From JACVRW01 sp963734025 (GTDB taxonomy: Bacteria > Actinomycetota > Thermoleophilia > Solirubrobacterales > Thermoleophilaceae): a DNA stretch of 64,000 bases. The notes below the pieces were generated by a model. The model did not search any database. It had not been told where the DNA came from and saw only the letters and a program-made list of their open reading frames with translations. Position 1 is the first letter of the stretch, and each line of letters opens with the position of its first letter. This document shows, in pieces, positions 1 through 8,194 of the stretch. The stretch is from the NCBI GenBank assembly GCA_963734025.1, contig CAVTFR010000020.1, positions 1-64,000 on the forward strand, read 5' to 3'. The position numbers and the translations under genes are program-made.

Positions 1-65
1 AGATCGTCGACGGCGTAGCCCGACCAGGAGTGCGGGCATCCGTGATGACGTAGCTTGCCGCCTGC

Positions 66-977
66 ATGGAGCGCTCCTTCACAACACCCGCCGTCGCCGC
101 CGACGCGGCGGCGGTGCTCGAGGTCGTGGCGGCGCTCGAGTCGTCGCTGTACGGCGAGAGCGCGTTCTCGCAGGCCGATCTCGAGGACGAGTGGTTGGAC
201 CTCGACCTCGAGCAGGACACGCGCGTCGTCCGCGACGGCGACCGCATCGTCGGCTACGGCTTGGTGCGCGAGCGAGGCGAGCTGTGGCGCGTCGAGGGGT
301 ACGTCCACCCCGACGCGCACGGGCGCGGGATCGGGAAGCTGATAGCGACCGGGCTCGAGGACAACGCGATCCGCTGCGGCGCACGCAGGGTCCAAAACGC
401 CGTCCTGGAGGCCGACTCCGCCGCCGGCGGGCTGCTCGTCTCGCTCGGCTACCGCGCCGTGCGCGTCTTCCGCGAGCTGCGCATCGAGCTCGACGCGCCG
501 CCGCCCGCACCCGAGTGGCCGGACGGGCTGCGCGTCGTTCCGTTCGACCCGGAGCGTGACGCGCTCGAGTTCCACGCCGCGCACCAGGAGGCGTTCGCGG
601 ATGCCTGGGACCAAACGCCGCGCGACTTCGAGTCGTGGTCGAACACCAACCTCGGGAGCGAGCGCTTCGACCCGGGGCTCTGGTGCCTCGTCCGCGCGGG
701 GGACGAGATCGCCGCCGGGACGATCTGCAGGGGTGACACGTACGGCGGCGGCTGGGTCGACACGCTGTTTACGCGGCGCCCATGGCGCAGGCGGGGCGTG
801 GGTGCCGCGCTCCTCCGCGACTCGTTCGGGCGCTTCTGGGAGCGCGGGGAGCGCATCGTCGGGCTCAGCGTCGACGCGGCCAGCGACACGGGCGCCTTCC
901 GCCTCTACGAGCGCGCCGGGATGGCGCCCATGCTCGGCTGGGTGGTCTACGAGAAGGAGCTCGGCCACGCCGCGTGA
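66..977 (+). CDS. Tandem-GNAT N-acetyltransferase
   Basis: A 303-residue protein with two GNAT folds in one chain. The first acetyl-CoA loop (G-R-G-I-G) is near residues 86-90, the second (R-R-R-G-V-G-A-A) near 240-247. GNAT proteins move an acetyl group from acetyl-CoA to an amine. Double-GNAT chains include mycothiol synthase and many small-molecule acetylases, and one half is often structural. The substrate cannot be read from the sequence. It is cytoplasmic, with no signal peptide. The ATG start follows a short upstream stretch lacking a strong ribosome site. MshD-like activity is possible but not supported specifically. Confidence 0.85.
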   Translation: MERSFTTPAVAADAAAVLEVVAALESSLYGESAFSQADLEDEWLDLDLEQDTRVVRDGDRIVGYGLVRERGELWRVEGYVHPDAHGRGIGKLIATGLEDNAIRCGARRVQNAVLEADSAAGGLLVSLGYRAVRVFRELRIELDAPPPAPEWPDGLRVVPFDPERDALEFHAAHQEAFADAWDQTPRDFESWSNTNLGSERFDPGLWCLVRAGDEIAAGTICRGDTYGGGWVDTLFTRRPWRRRGVGAALLRDSFGRFWERGERIVGLSVDAASDTGAFRLYERAGMAPMLGWVVYEKELGHAA

Positions 978-1068
978 GCTGCGCGCCCGAGGACGGGAGC
1001 CGTCGCCTGGGTCCATCTGCGCCGCGGCGACGCTGCTTCGCCCGACGGCAGCGGCCACACCATCCCCG

Positions 1069-1599
1069 TCATCCGCCGGGCCCGTCCCTGGTTGCGTCGC
1101 TGATCTCGTACACCTCGCCTGCCGGTCGCGCCAGTACACGCTCGGCCATCTCCCTCTTGAGCAGGTCGAGCCGTCGCTCCTGGCCTTCGGTGCGCTCGTG
1201 GGTGCGGGCGAGGCCTATGAACTCGTCGGTCACGAAGCCGTCCCGCAAGACAAGCGTCACGCCGCTCTCCCGGTAGCTCAGCCGAAATACGAAGCGCTCG
1301 AGCGTGCGGCCGCGCTCGGGACGCGCGAGCGCGTTGTCGACGCGATACCGGCCGCCCGTCACGGCGCGCGTGACCAGCTCGAAGGCGTCCCGGGCGCCCG
1401 GGCCCCCGAACGCCGTCTCCACGGTGATCTCTCGCCGCTCGCAGGGACCATCCGGGTCGAGCAGCGGGAGCGCGAGCTCGAGGACCTTGGCGGCGTGGGC
1501 GACTCCTCCCGGCGAGCCCGGCCCGTGGTACCGCATCAGGTCCTCGACCGAGAACGCGAGCAGGCGCCCTCGATCGGCGACCTCGATCGTGGCGTTCAT
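1069..1599 (-). CDS. Conserved hypothetical protein
   Basis: 176 residues from the ATG at 1599, preferred because AAAGGG (plus-strand complement 1608-1613) sits 8 bases upstream. The same frame opens further up at 1623. The protein is soluble, charged and alpha/beta-like, with a conserved-looking H-G-P-G-S-P-G-G stretch about 22 residues in and a central G-G-P-G-A-R-D-A-F-E-L segment suggesting a ligand-binding fold. It has no signal peptide or membrane segment. It diverges from the unknown gene at 1673. I recall similar actinobacterial proteins but cannot name a function. Confidence 0.6.
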   Translation of the reverse strand: MNATIEVADRGRLLAFSVEDLMRYHGPGSPGGVAHAAKVLELALPLLDPDGPCERREITVETAFGGPGARDAFELVTRAVTGGRYRVDNALARPERGRTLERFVFRLSYRESGVTLVLRDGFVTDEFIGLARTHERTEGQERRLDLLKREMAERVLARPAGEVYEISDATRDGPGG

Positions 1600-1672
1600 C
1601 CGGTGCACCCTTTCACGGCACATCCGCGAGCTCTCGCACGGCCCAGGTGTGTATCAATGGATAACCGGCGAC

Positions 1673-2218
1673 ATGCGTCTGGGCATTGCGGATCATCTCG
1701 GCTGGGCCATCGCAGTGACGGCGTCCGAGGACCACGAGGTAGTGGACCGCCGGCGGATCGCGCTGATCGAACCCGGCATCTCCGCGGCACCGATTCACTA
1801 CGAGAGCCGCCGTCTCGATGTCGCCGCCACGGCCGCGCTGGTCGCGAAGGCGCGAGCGTCCGTCGTTCGGGCGACGTCGGCTGCGCTCGAGGAGATCGCA
1901 ACCGCGCTGCCTGCGCCGGTCGTCTCGATCTCGCTCCGAGCCTGGCCGCCGGACTTCCCCGACGACATCGCCGTCCAACGTCGCGCGCCGTATGAGGCCC
2001 GCGCCGACGCCATCAGGTATCGCCAGGTGCTCTCCGAGCTCGCACTCGCTCGTGACTGGGAAGTCCACCTCTATGACGCGAAGGCAGTGCTGGGTCAGGC
2101 GGTCGGCATGCTGGCCGAACGGGCCGACGAGGTCCTCCAGGGTCCTCGGGCAAGGATCGGGCCACCGTGGACGAAGGACCATCGGATCGCGCTCGCCGCG
2201 ACGATTGCGGCCGGCTGA
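1673..2218 (+). CDS. Conserved hypothetical actinobacterial protein
   Basis: 181 residues from ATG 1673, with an alternative GTG at 1649. It starts M-R-L-G-I-A-D-H-L-G-W-A and ends W-T-K-D-H-R-I-A-L-A-A-T. Similar short proteins of unknown role are common in Actinobacteria, from memory. It is soluble, with no signal peptide or helix-turn-helix. The frame extends upstream to 1304, but that part lies inside the opposite-strand gene and is a shadow. It is divergently arranged with the unknown gene ending at 1599, so about 70 bases hold both promoters. Confidence 0.65.
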   Translation: MRLGIADHLGWAIAVTASEDHEVVDRRRIALIEPGISAAPIHYESRRLDVAATAALVAKARASVVRATSAALEEIATALPAPVVSISLRAWPPDFPDDIAVQRRAPYEARADAIRYRQVLSELALARDWEVHLYDAKAVLGQAVGMLAERADEVLQGPRARIGPPWTKDHRIALAATIAAG

Positions 2219-2251
2219 ATCTGTCGCCGAACGCGCATCCCTGAGTCGCCG

Positions 2252-2890
2252 TTATTTTTCCCAGCGCCGGCTGACTTCCTGCCAGGTGGGCGGGGGACCT
2301 GGCAAGGCAGTCGTGGATGGGTTGTGAAGAGCGTCGAGTTGGAGCGCCAGGTAGCGGCGGCGGAGCTGGCCTGTCCTCTGCTCGTCCCCGACGCGGATAG
2401 CGGCCAGTTGCTCGAAGAGGAATGAGAGATCGTCGGCGGTGAGGTCGGCGCGGATGGCGCCGGCGGCCCTCGTGCGCTCGATCAGCCGAAGGTTGAGCTC
2501 TTGAGCCTTTCCGGCTTCGCGGCGAAGATCCTCCGTGGGGGCGAAGGTACCGGCGAGGCGCAGAGTCAGGGAGTGGCTGTCGGCGTCGACCACGCGGCCC
2601 ATGAAGTCAGTGAAGGCGGTCCAGGGATCGCCGTCGTCGGCGAGCGCGGCCTCGGCGGCAGCTATGTAGCGCTCGAGCCCGTCGGCGCACAGCCGCCGCA
2701 GCAGCTCCTCCTTGCTCTCATAGCGCCGGTAGAGGGCGCTGATGCCGACGCCGGCGTGCTTGGCGACCGCTGAGATCGGCGCGTCGGGGTCGGCGACGAA
2801 CACGGCGCGTGCGGCGTCGAGGATACGCTCGTCGTTGCGCGCCGCTTGGGCCCGCCGCCCGCTCAGCGGCGCTGACGTCCTCGTCTCCAT
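2252..2890 (-). CDS. TetR/AcrR-family transcriptional regulator
   Basis: 212 residues. The N-terminal helix-turn-helix spans residues ~20-65: R-I-L-D-A-A-R-A-V-F, then A-K-H-A-G-V-G-I-S-A-L-Y-R-R-Y and K-E-E-L-L. This is followed by a helical ligand domain. TetR proteins are usually dimeric repressors released by a small ligand. The gene is divergent from the epoxide hydrolase at 2974, and a near-perfect inverted repeat lies between them (2920-2944). The simplest reading is that it represses itself and the hydrolase. The ligand is unknown. Confidence 0.88.
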   Translation of the reverse strand: METRTSAPLSGRRAQAARNDERILDAARAVFVADPDAPISAVAKHAGVGISALYRRYESKEELLRRLCADGLERYIAAAEAALADDGDPWTAFTDFMGRVVDADSHSLTLRLAGTFAPTEDLRREAGKAQELNLRLIERTRAAGAIRADLTADDLSFLFEQLAAIRVGDEQRTGQLRRRYLALQLDALHNPSTTALPGPPPTWQEVSRRWEK

Positions 2891-2919
2891 GAGTCTACCT
2901 TAGCAGCGGAACGGACTGC

Positions 2920-2956
2920 TCTGTTCTGGTAATATTGGAACAGAATGATTCGTTCC
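2920..2956. promoter_or_regulatory. Probable TetR operator over a -10 element
   Basis: TCTGTTC (2920-2926) and GAACAGA (2938-2944) form a perfect 7-bp inverted repeat with an 11-base spacer. A second overlapping pair is GGAAC (2937-2941) and GTTCC (2952-2956). The spacer contains TAATAT (2930-2935), a good -10 for the rightward gene, so a bound repressor would cover the promoter. The site lies between the divergent TetR gene and the epoxide hydrolase. Confidence 0.65.
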
Positions 2957-2973
2957 CAGATGAAGGAGAGCCG

Positions 2974-4158
2974 GTGACCGATTCAACCACCGGGGCGGAC
3001 CGCCCCGAGACAGACATCCGGCCGTTCCGGATCGAGGTGCCGCGAGCAGATCTGGAAGACCTGCAGGACCGGCTGGCGCGCACGCGGTGGGCCAACGAGC
3101 TTCCGGCCGAGACGTTCAGGGCCGAGACTCAGACGGGTCCCGTGGCGCCCGGCTGGGAGTACGGCGTTCCCGTGGACTATGTCAGCAGGCTGGTCGAGTA
3201 CTGGCGCGACGGTTACGACTGGCGCGAGTGGGAGGCGAAGCTCAACGCATATCCACACTTCACGACGACGATCGACGGGCAGAACATCCACTTCCTGCAC
3301 GTGCGCTCGCCGCAGCCGGACGCGCTGCCATTGATCCTCACTCACGGCTGGCCCAACTCGTTCGTCGAGTACCTGGAGCTCATCGGCCCACTCTCGGACC
3401 CGAGCGCGCACGGGGGCGATCCGGCCGACGCCTTCCACCTCGTGATCCCCTCGATTCCCGGATTCGCGTTCTCCGGGCCCACCCTGGAGCCGGGCTGGGG
3501 CCGCTACCGCACCGCCCATGCCTGGGTCGAGCTGATGAGACGGCTCGGTTATGACCGGTATGGGATCCACGGCAACGACGCCGGCGCCTACGTGGCGCCC
3601 GAGGTGGGCCGCGCAGCACCCGACGAGGTCGCCGGAGTGCACGTCAACCAGATCTTCTCGTTCCCGTCCGGAGACCCCTCCGAGTTCGAAGGGATGACCG
3701 ACGAGGAGCTCGGGCAGCTCCAGTTCCTACAGAAGTTCGACGAGGAGATGTCGGCCTACGCGAAGCTGCAGGCCACCAAGCCGCAGAACATCGCGCACGC
3801 CCTGGCCGATTCCCCCGCCGGCCAGCTCGCCTGGATCGGACAGCTGCTCGGCGAGGCGGTCAGCCCGGACGTGGTCGTCACGAACGCCGCCATCTACTGG
3901 TTCACCAACACCGGGGCATCATCCGCCCGCTTCTACTACGAGGACGCCCACGCCGAGCACCCGAGCGAGCCGACCACTGCCCCCACCGGCCTGGCCAGCT
4001 TCGCGTTCGACTTCAAGCCACTGCGCCGCTTCGCCGAGCGCGACCACAAGAACATCGTCTCCTGGAGCGACTACGACCGCGGCAGCCACTGGGCCGCGCA
4101 CGACGCACCCGATCTGCTCGTAGACGACATCCGGCAGTTCTTCCGGCCCCTCCGTTGA
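2974..4158 (+). CDS. Epoxide hydrolase (EHN-type alpha/beta hydrolase)
   Basis: 394 residues from GTG 2974, chosen because AAGGAG (2963-2968) lies just upstream. The TTG at 2935 falls inside the operator. It has an N-terminal EHN domain (residues ~13-120) and then an alpha/beta-hydrolase fold: oxyanion motif H-G-W-P-N-S, nucleophile Asp in G-N-D-A-G near residue 200, and catalytic His in G-S-H-W-A-A near the end. The family opens epoxides to diols through an aspartyl ester. It has no signal peptide. Divergence from a TetR gene with a shared palindrome suggests induction by an unknown epoxide or xenobiotic. Confidence 0.88.
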   Translation: MTDSTTGADRPETDIRPFRIEVPRADLEDLQDRLARTRWANELPAETFRAETQTGPVAPGWEYGVPVDYVSRLVEYWRDGYDWREWEAKLNAYPHFTTTIDGQNIHFLHVRSPQPDALPLILTHGWPNSFVEYLELIGPLSDPSAHGGDPADAFHLVIPSIPGFAFSGPTLEPGWGRYRTAHAWVELMRRLGYDRYGIHGNDAGAYVAPEVGRAAPDEVAGVHVNQIFSFPSGDPSEFEGMTDEELGQLQFLQKFDEEMSAYAKLQATKPQNIAHALADSPAGQLAWIGQLLGEAVSPDVVVTNAAIYWFTNTGASSARFYYEDAHAEHPSEPTTAPTGLASFAFDFKPLRRFAERDHKNIVSWSDYDRGSHWAAHDAPDLLVDDIRQFFRPLR

Positions 4159-4162
4159 CCGT

Positions 4163-4189
4163 GTGGCGCCGGGATCCGCGTCGCGCCAC
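4163..4189 (+). terminator. Hairpin downstream of the epoxide hydrolase
   Basis: GTGGCGC (4163-4169) and GCGCCAC (4183-4189) are perfect inverted arms with a 13-base loop, starting 5 bases after the hydrolase stop. No T-run follows, as is usual for high-G+C actinobacterial terminators. Confidence 0.5.
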
Positions 4190-4370
4190 CGGACGCGCGG
4201 ATGCTCGCTATCGCGGGCGGCGGTGCTCAGACCCGACGAAAGTTCTCGCGACGATTGCCGTTGGAGCCCTTGAATGCGTGCTTTGCGTCGCTGCTGCTCG
4301 AGCCGTTCCGAACCACGCCGGCTGAAGTGCGCGAGCCCGAGGAGCGGGGCTCCGCCGCGTGGGCGGCGTC

Positions 4371-4553
4371 ATGTTTGACGAAGCGGAGCAGCGGATCTAC
4401 GCGGACTTGCTGGAGCAGGCGTTGGCGGTGGAGGAGAACGCGGCGGCGCCGGGTGAGCCGACGTTGCGCGGGTGGCATCGGGCGCTGATCGACCGCATCG
4501 TTCTGCTCGAGGCTCGCGTAGAGGAGCTCGAGAGCCGGGCTCGTCGTGCTTAG
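4371..4553 (+). CDS. Small hypothetical coiled-coil protein
   Basis: 60 residues from ATG 4371 (an in-frame GTG is at 4359). It is acidic and helical. The C-terminal R-I-V-L-L-E-A-R-V-E-E-L-E-S-R has the heptad spacing of a coiled coil. Third codon positions are mostly G/C, as in the real neighbours, which supports coding. There is no strong ribosome site and no family I recognise. The 200 bases before it hold only the hydrolase terminator and no other clear signal. Confidence 0.42.
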   Translation: MFDEAEQRIYADLLEQALAVEENAAAPGEPTLRGWHRALIDRIVLLEARVEELESRARRA

Positions 4554-4572
4554 GGCGACATCTCCAACCGTC

Positions 4573-4604
4573 GCCGGAGGTAGGCGTCCACGCCTACCTC
4601 CGGC
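4573..4604. terminator. Long perfect inverted repeat between convergent genes
   Basis: GCCGGAGGTAGGCGT (4573-4587) is followed after 2 bases by its exact reverse complement (4590-4604). The 15-bp stem sits between the convergent ends of the small ORF (4553) and the heparin-lyase-like gene (4629), so it can act as a two-way terminator. A smaller stem, ACGGG/CCCGT with a 7-base loop, follows at 4609-4625. Confidence 0.6.
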
Positions 4605-4628
4605 TATCACGGGCTCAAGCCCCGTCGT

Positions 4629-5777
4629 TCACCCGCCGAGCCCGACGCTCGCCCGGGTGGATCCCATGCAGATGCCGTCGTGGTACACGACATCCGTCTC
4701 CGAGATGGAGTCGGAGCGGTACTCGCCCGTCTTGTAGTACGAGTGCTCCAGTCGGGTGCTGATGTTGTTCGTCCGCGCCACCAGCTGCGGGATCTGTCCC
4801 ACCGGCGCAAACCAGACCTCGACGAAGCCACCATTGTTCGACGCGGCGAGCCAGTGGATGGTGAGGTCGTACCAGGTGTTCCGGCTCAGGGGCGGGCTTT
4901 CCCAATCGTCGCGTGAGCCGTCGCCGTGTCCCACCCGGAACCGCAGCGGGTCCAGGTCGACGAACACCGCGATTGCCGGGGAGCCTGAGCTCGAGTGATG
5001 CTGGCGGACGATCCGCCAACCGTCCTGGGTGAAGCCGATGTCCGAGATCAGCGTCGCCTGGCGGATCCACGACTCCGTGCCCTCGGCGAACGCCTGCGAT
5101 GTCCCGGAGGTGATCTCGACCCGGTTACCGCTCGCAACCTCGTCGCCGGCCTGCAACTCGAACCTTCCCGAGCGCAGTCCCGGTGTCGCGAAGGCGTCGG
5201 ACAGCGTGATTCTCCCCGGAACCGCCTCGACCCCCCGCAGGCCGGGCGATTGGGTGATGCTGTTCTCGAAGGAGTGGTTGGTCGTTCCGTTGCAGGTGCC
5301 GAACGGAAGCGGTTGGAGTGGCCGCGGTGCGGGCGCCGGCGGCGCCGGTGGGCGCAGCCTCCTCCTCTTCTTCTGCACACGCTGGACGCGGAAGACGCGC
5401 CACGCGCGGTCGATCTTTCCGCTCCGGCGCCTCCCCGCGGCCATGATCCGGTGCTTGCCGCGCTTCAGGTGACCCGTCTTGAGAAAGCCCTTCTTACGGA
5501 ACTTGAACGGCGGCTTGCGATCGACCCAGACGCGGCGGCCGTCGAGCCGAAACGCGACGCGCTTGTACCTCTTCGTGACACGAACGCTGACCCTGATCTT
5601 CCCCTTGACCTTCGCCATCTTCCCCGGGCTGGTGATCTTGAGCGGCCGCTGCTTCGCCGACGCTTCCGCTAACGGCAGCGCTGCCGACAGCAGCAGGAAA
5701 GCGGCCAGCGCCCCCGCAAGCAGCGAGAGTGGAAGCACGCTTGGCAATGGTCTACGGACGATCCTGGCATGGGTCAT
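4629..5777 (-). CDS. Secreted heparin-lyase-I-like (polysaccharide lyase fold) protein
   Basis: 382 residues from ATG 5777, with AGGGGG (complement 5782-5787) as ribosome site. A signal peptide covers residues ~1-40, ending near A-E-A-S-A. It is followed by a basic Lys/Arg-rich Ig-like segment (~45-125) and a Pro-rich linker, then a beta-jellyroll domain (~155-375) resembling the heparin lyase I family (PF14099 by memory): S-F-E near its start, R-S-G-R-F-E-L, and a late D-G-I-C-M-G. Family members cleave or bind acidic polysaccharide. The role here, wall or extracellular glycan, is inferred. The gene is monocistronic, with a ~420-base region upstream. Confidence 0.65.
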   Translation of the reverse strand: MTHARIVRRPLPSVLPLSLLAGALAAFLLLSAALPLAEASAKQRPLKITSPGKMAKVKGKIRVSVRVTKRYKRVAFRLDGRRVWVDRKPPFKFRKKGFLKTGHLKRGKHRIMAAGRRRSGKIDRAWRVFRVQRVQKKRRRLRPPAPPAPAPRPLQPLPFGTCNGTTNHSFENSITQSPGLRGVEAVPGRITLSDAFATPGLRSGRFELQAGDEVASGNRVEITSGTSQAFAEGTESWIRQATLISDIGFTQDGWRIVRQHHSSSGSPAIAVFVDLDPLRFRVGHGDGSRDDWESPPLSRNTWYDLTIHWLAASNNGGFVEVWFAPVGQIPQLVARTNNISTRLEHSYYKTGEYRSDSISETDVVYHDGICMGSTRASVGLGG

Positions 5778-6198
5778 GGGTCCCCCTGGGTTTGCTCCTC
5801 GGGCTTGGCAGCCATCCACCAAGTGGCTTCGGCAGCGACAGCGATCGCCCTGGCAGGGCGACACGACCCTCGTCGACTTCCCCCTTACGACACTTGCGAC
5901 GAGGTGTCAGCCACAGTCTTGCCTCAACCCCTGGCACTTAAACGCGCATTTCGCGCGGCGCCCTAGCCGGGGCGCGGGACATCTTGTACACCACAGGGGG
6001 GACGTGATGCTTCCCGGTCGGCGGCGCCGAGCCGTGATGCCGGCCCGCACCGCGGTCCGACGCGCCCTGTCCCGGGGGCTGGCATGGTCTCCATCTCGGG
6101 CATGCCCACACCCGGAATCGCCGCGGTCGCCATGCCGGTCGTGCGAGGCCGGGCCACCTGTGGTTCAAGCGGCCCGGCCTACGCGGCGAGCGAGCCGG
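5778..6198. other. Intergenic region of about 420 bases without a convincing gene
   Basis: Between the divergent-to-convergent pair at 5777 and 6199. It should hold the 5' leader and promoter of the heparin-lyase-like gene at its left end and the sigma-factor terminator at 6146-6180. Short frames such as 5963-6157 (minus) and 6084-6341 (plus) have biased composition and no family resemblance. GGCATGG/CCATGCC arms lie at about 6079 and 6130. I looked for a riboswitch in the leader of the 5777 gene and could not match one. Confidence 0.5.
6146..6180 (-). terminator. Terminator hairpin of the sigma-factor gene
   Basis: AGGCCGGGCC (6146-6155) and GGCCCGGCCT (6171-6180) are perfect 10-bp inverted arms with a 15-base loop, starting 18 bases after the sigma gene stop codon. 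Confidence 0.6.
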
Positions 6199-7143
6199 CT
6201 ACGCCGCCTGGCTCAGCTCCTGAAGCTCGCCGTTGTCGGCGAGCCGGCGAAGTGCCTGCTCCTCGAGCCGCCGCGCGTGCTCGGTGCTCACACCGAGTTG
6301 CGCCCCTGCCTCACGGACCGAGGCCGGCTCGTCGCCCATGAGCCCGAAGCGGAGCGTGATCACGTTCCGCTCCTCCTCCGGAAGCCGGCCGACGACCTCG
6401 CGGACCCGCGCATCGCCAAGGGCGTTCACGACCTCCTCCTCGGGCTCGGGACGGTCGCTGGGCAGCAGGTCCCCGAGCGCGGTCTCGCCATCCTCCCCGA
6501 CGCCCTGGTCGAGGCTCGCAAGGTGCTTGTTCAGCTCGAGCGCCTCGCGCACCTGGTCCTCCGGCAGCTCGGTCGACTCCGCGAGCTCCGGTACGGTCGG
6601 CTGGCGCCCCAGCTTCACGGCGAGCTCGCGCTCGTGCTTCTTCACCTTGCGCTCACGCTGCCCGATGTGGACCGGGATCCTGATCGTGCTTCCCGAGTTC
6701 GCCAGGCCGCGCTGGATCGACTGCTTGATCCAGAGGACGGCGTACGTCGAGAACTTGAACCCCTTGCGCCAGTCGAACTTCTCCACGGCTCGAATCAGGC
6801 CCAGCATGCCCTCCTGAACCAGGTCGCCCATCGGGAGGCCCTGGCCCTGGAAGCGGCGCGCCTGCGAGACCACCAGCCGCAGGTTCGAGTTGATCATGCG
6901 CTCCTTGGCCTCGAGGTCGCCGCGCTCGATGCGCTTGGCGAGCTCGACCTCCTCCTCGGCGGTCAACAGCCCGTATTGCGACGCCTGCCGGAAGAACAAT
7001 CCGAGCGCGTCGCCTGTGGCGTCCGGCGCCTTCGCCTCGGTGGCGTGAGCCTCCCGGCGCTTGCGCTGACGCTTGGTTTCCGTGCCCTCGGGGACGGAGC
7101 CTGTGGCCGTCCTGCGAGGCACGTTGCGTGTGGTGTTACTCAA
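6199..7143 (-). CDS. Sigma-70 family RNA polymerase sigma factor (group 2-like)
   Basis: 314 residues. Region 1.2 (L-F-F-R-Q-A-S-Q-Y-G-L-L-T) is near 50-80, region 2 (N-L-R-L-V-V, D-L-V-Q-E-G-M-L-G-L, F-S-T-Y-A-V-L-W-I-K-Q-S-I) near 85-150, region 3 near 165-230, and region 4 with a helix-turn-helix (S-V-R-E-A-G-A-Q-L-G-V-S-T-E-H-A-R) near 250-300. It lacks region 1.1 and is shorter than the housekeeping factor, so it is probably an alternative SigB/RpoS-like sigma. The TTG start at 7143 is chosen by frame and position; AAAGG lies 15 bases upstream. A near-consensus promoter is at 7184-7212. Confidence 0.9.
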   Translation of the reverse strand: MSNTTRNVPRRTATGSVPEGTETKRQRKRREAHATEAKAPDATGDALGLFFRQASQYGLLTAEEEVELAKRIERGDLEAKERMINSNLRLVVSQARRFQGQGLPMGDLVQEGMLGLIRAVEKFDWRKGFKFSTYAVLWIKQSIQRGLANSGSTIRIPVHIGQRERKVKKHERELAVKLGRQPTVPELAESTELPEDQVREALELNKHLASLDQGVGEDGETALGDLLPSDRPEPEEEVVNALGDARVREVVGRLPEEERNVITLRFGLMGDEPASVREAGAQLGVSTEHARRLEEQALRRLADNGELQELSQAA

Positions 7144-7183
7144 CTCTGCTAACGTACCTTTCGATAGTTCGATTACGATCTAA

Positions 7184-7212
7184 ATTATAGCCGCCGACGG
7201 CTGTTTTGTCCA
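7184..7212 (-). promoter_or_regulatory. Near-consensus sigma-70 promoter of the sigma-factor gene
   Basis: Read on the minus strand: TGGACA (7212-7207), exactly 17 bases, then TATAAT (7189-7184). The first codon is about 40 bases downstream. A perfect TATAAT stands out in this G+C-rich sequence. Confidence 0.75.
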
Positions 7213-7272
7213 CGCCTTAGCGAGCGGGGCGTTGAGACCCTGAAGGGCGGCGATCAAGCGGAGGTCAGGCAC

Positions 7273-8085
7273 CTAAGCCGGTTCCGCCGACCGCAGCGGC
7301 GGGAAGTCCGCCGGCAGGTCCGCGGCCTCGACCTGGAAGATCTCGACGGGCTCGGGCAGCCCGCGGAAGTGCCAGCGGCCGAGGTCGCCCAGGCCGACTC
7401 CTTCCGGTAGCGATTCACCGACCGCCGAGCGCACGGCCCCCGACATCACGATCTGGCCCCCGTGCGCCGCGAAGCAGATGCGGGCCGCCGCATGGACGGA
7501 GAGCCCCACGTAGCCGGTGTCCGTCAACGACGGACGTCCGCGGTGCAGGCCGATTCGCAGGCGCACCTCGTTCCCTCCGGGCCCGCCGTCCTCCCGCATC
7601 GCCCGCTGTATGCCGAGTGCTCCGTCCAGTGCGGCTGAGGCCTGCTCGAACACCGCGAAGACCTCGTCGCCGGTCGCCGATACCTGTCGCCCCCCGGCTC
7701 CGCGGACGGCGCCGCGGACCCTGCGGCGGACCTCGGAGAGCACGCCCGCGTAGCCGTCTCCCAGCTGCGCGAGCAGCTGCGTCGAGCGCTCGATGTCGGT
7801 CAGCAGGAACGTGACCGTGCCCTTCGGCAGCTTCCGCTGCGGCTGCAGCTGGGAGCTGATGAAGCCGATCGGCATGATGCCGTGCTTCTGCGCCGCCCTG
7901 AGCAGACGGCTGCGCGCTCTGTCGCGAGCGTCGTCGTCCTCGAACGCCACCTGTCCGAAGCGGGCGAGCGCGTTGCGCACGTGCGAAGCGTCGTGGATCG
8001 GCAGGCGCCGCTTCCCGTGCGAATCGATGTAGGCGAACGCGCTGTCGGGAAGCTGTGCTCGTTGCTTCGCACTGAGCGGTGGCAC
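7273..8085 (-). CDS. Class III adenylate/guanylate cyclase-domain protein
   Basis: 270 residues from GTG 8085. The frame stays open to 8310, but that would run into the divergent gene at 8231. The N-terminal ~75 residues (L-P-D-S-A-F-A-Y-I-D-S, R-R-L-P-I-H-D) look like a small conserved module I have seen alone in actinobacterial proteins. The cyclase homology domain follows: metal Asp in L-L-T-D-I-E-R-S, second metal site in T-G-D-E-V-F. The usual N-x-x-x-A-R segment reads V-H-A-A-A-R, so the transition-state Asn is His. It is cytoplasmic, and catalytic activity is uncertain. Confidence 0.75.
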   Translation of the reverse strand: MPPLSAKQRAQLPDSAFAYIDSHGKRRLPIHDASHVRNALARFGQVAFEDDDARDRARSRLLRAAQKHGIMPIGFISSQLQPQRKLPKGTVTFLLTDIERSTQLLAQLGDGYAGVLSEVRRRVRGAVRGAGGRQVSATGDEVFAVFEQASAALDGALGIQRAMREDGGPGGNEVRLRIGLHRGRPSLTDTGYVGLSVHAAARICFAAHGGQIVMSGAVRSAVGESLPEGVGLGDLGRWHFRGLPEPVEIFQVEAADLPADFPPLRSAEPA

Positions 8086-8194
8086 GGCCGCATGATTGCA
8101 ACCGCCCGCGCGGGGTCGGTACGGCTCGCCGGTCGTGGCGTCCACGAGAGGTCGTTCGCACGCCGGTTTGGCCGCAGCCCAAACCGGGCATCTA

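Noticed and set aside
79..510. Arg-rich minus-strand frame opposite the acetyltransferase
   Set aside because: Its composition is the reverse reading of a G/C-biased gene; many similar shadows occur across the window and none has a ribosome site or family pattern.
4609..4625. 3' end of a tRNA
   Set aside because: Only the T-arm-like stem is present; no anticodon arm or CCA end can be aligned around it.
5778..5960. Riboswitch in the leader of the heparin-lyase-like gene
   Set aside because: I compared GGA/GGG-rich segments with c-di-AMP and c-di-GMP patterns from memory and found no consistent match.
5963..6157. 64-residue minus-strand ORF
   Set aside because: It has low-complexity Met/Pro/Gly content, no ribosome site, and overlaps the sigma-gene terminator.
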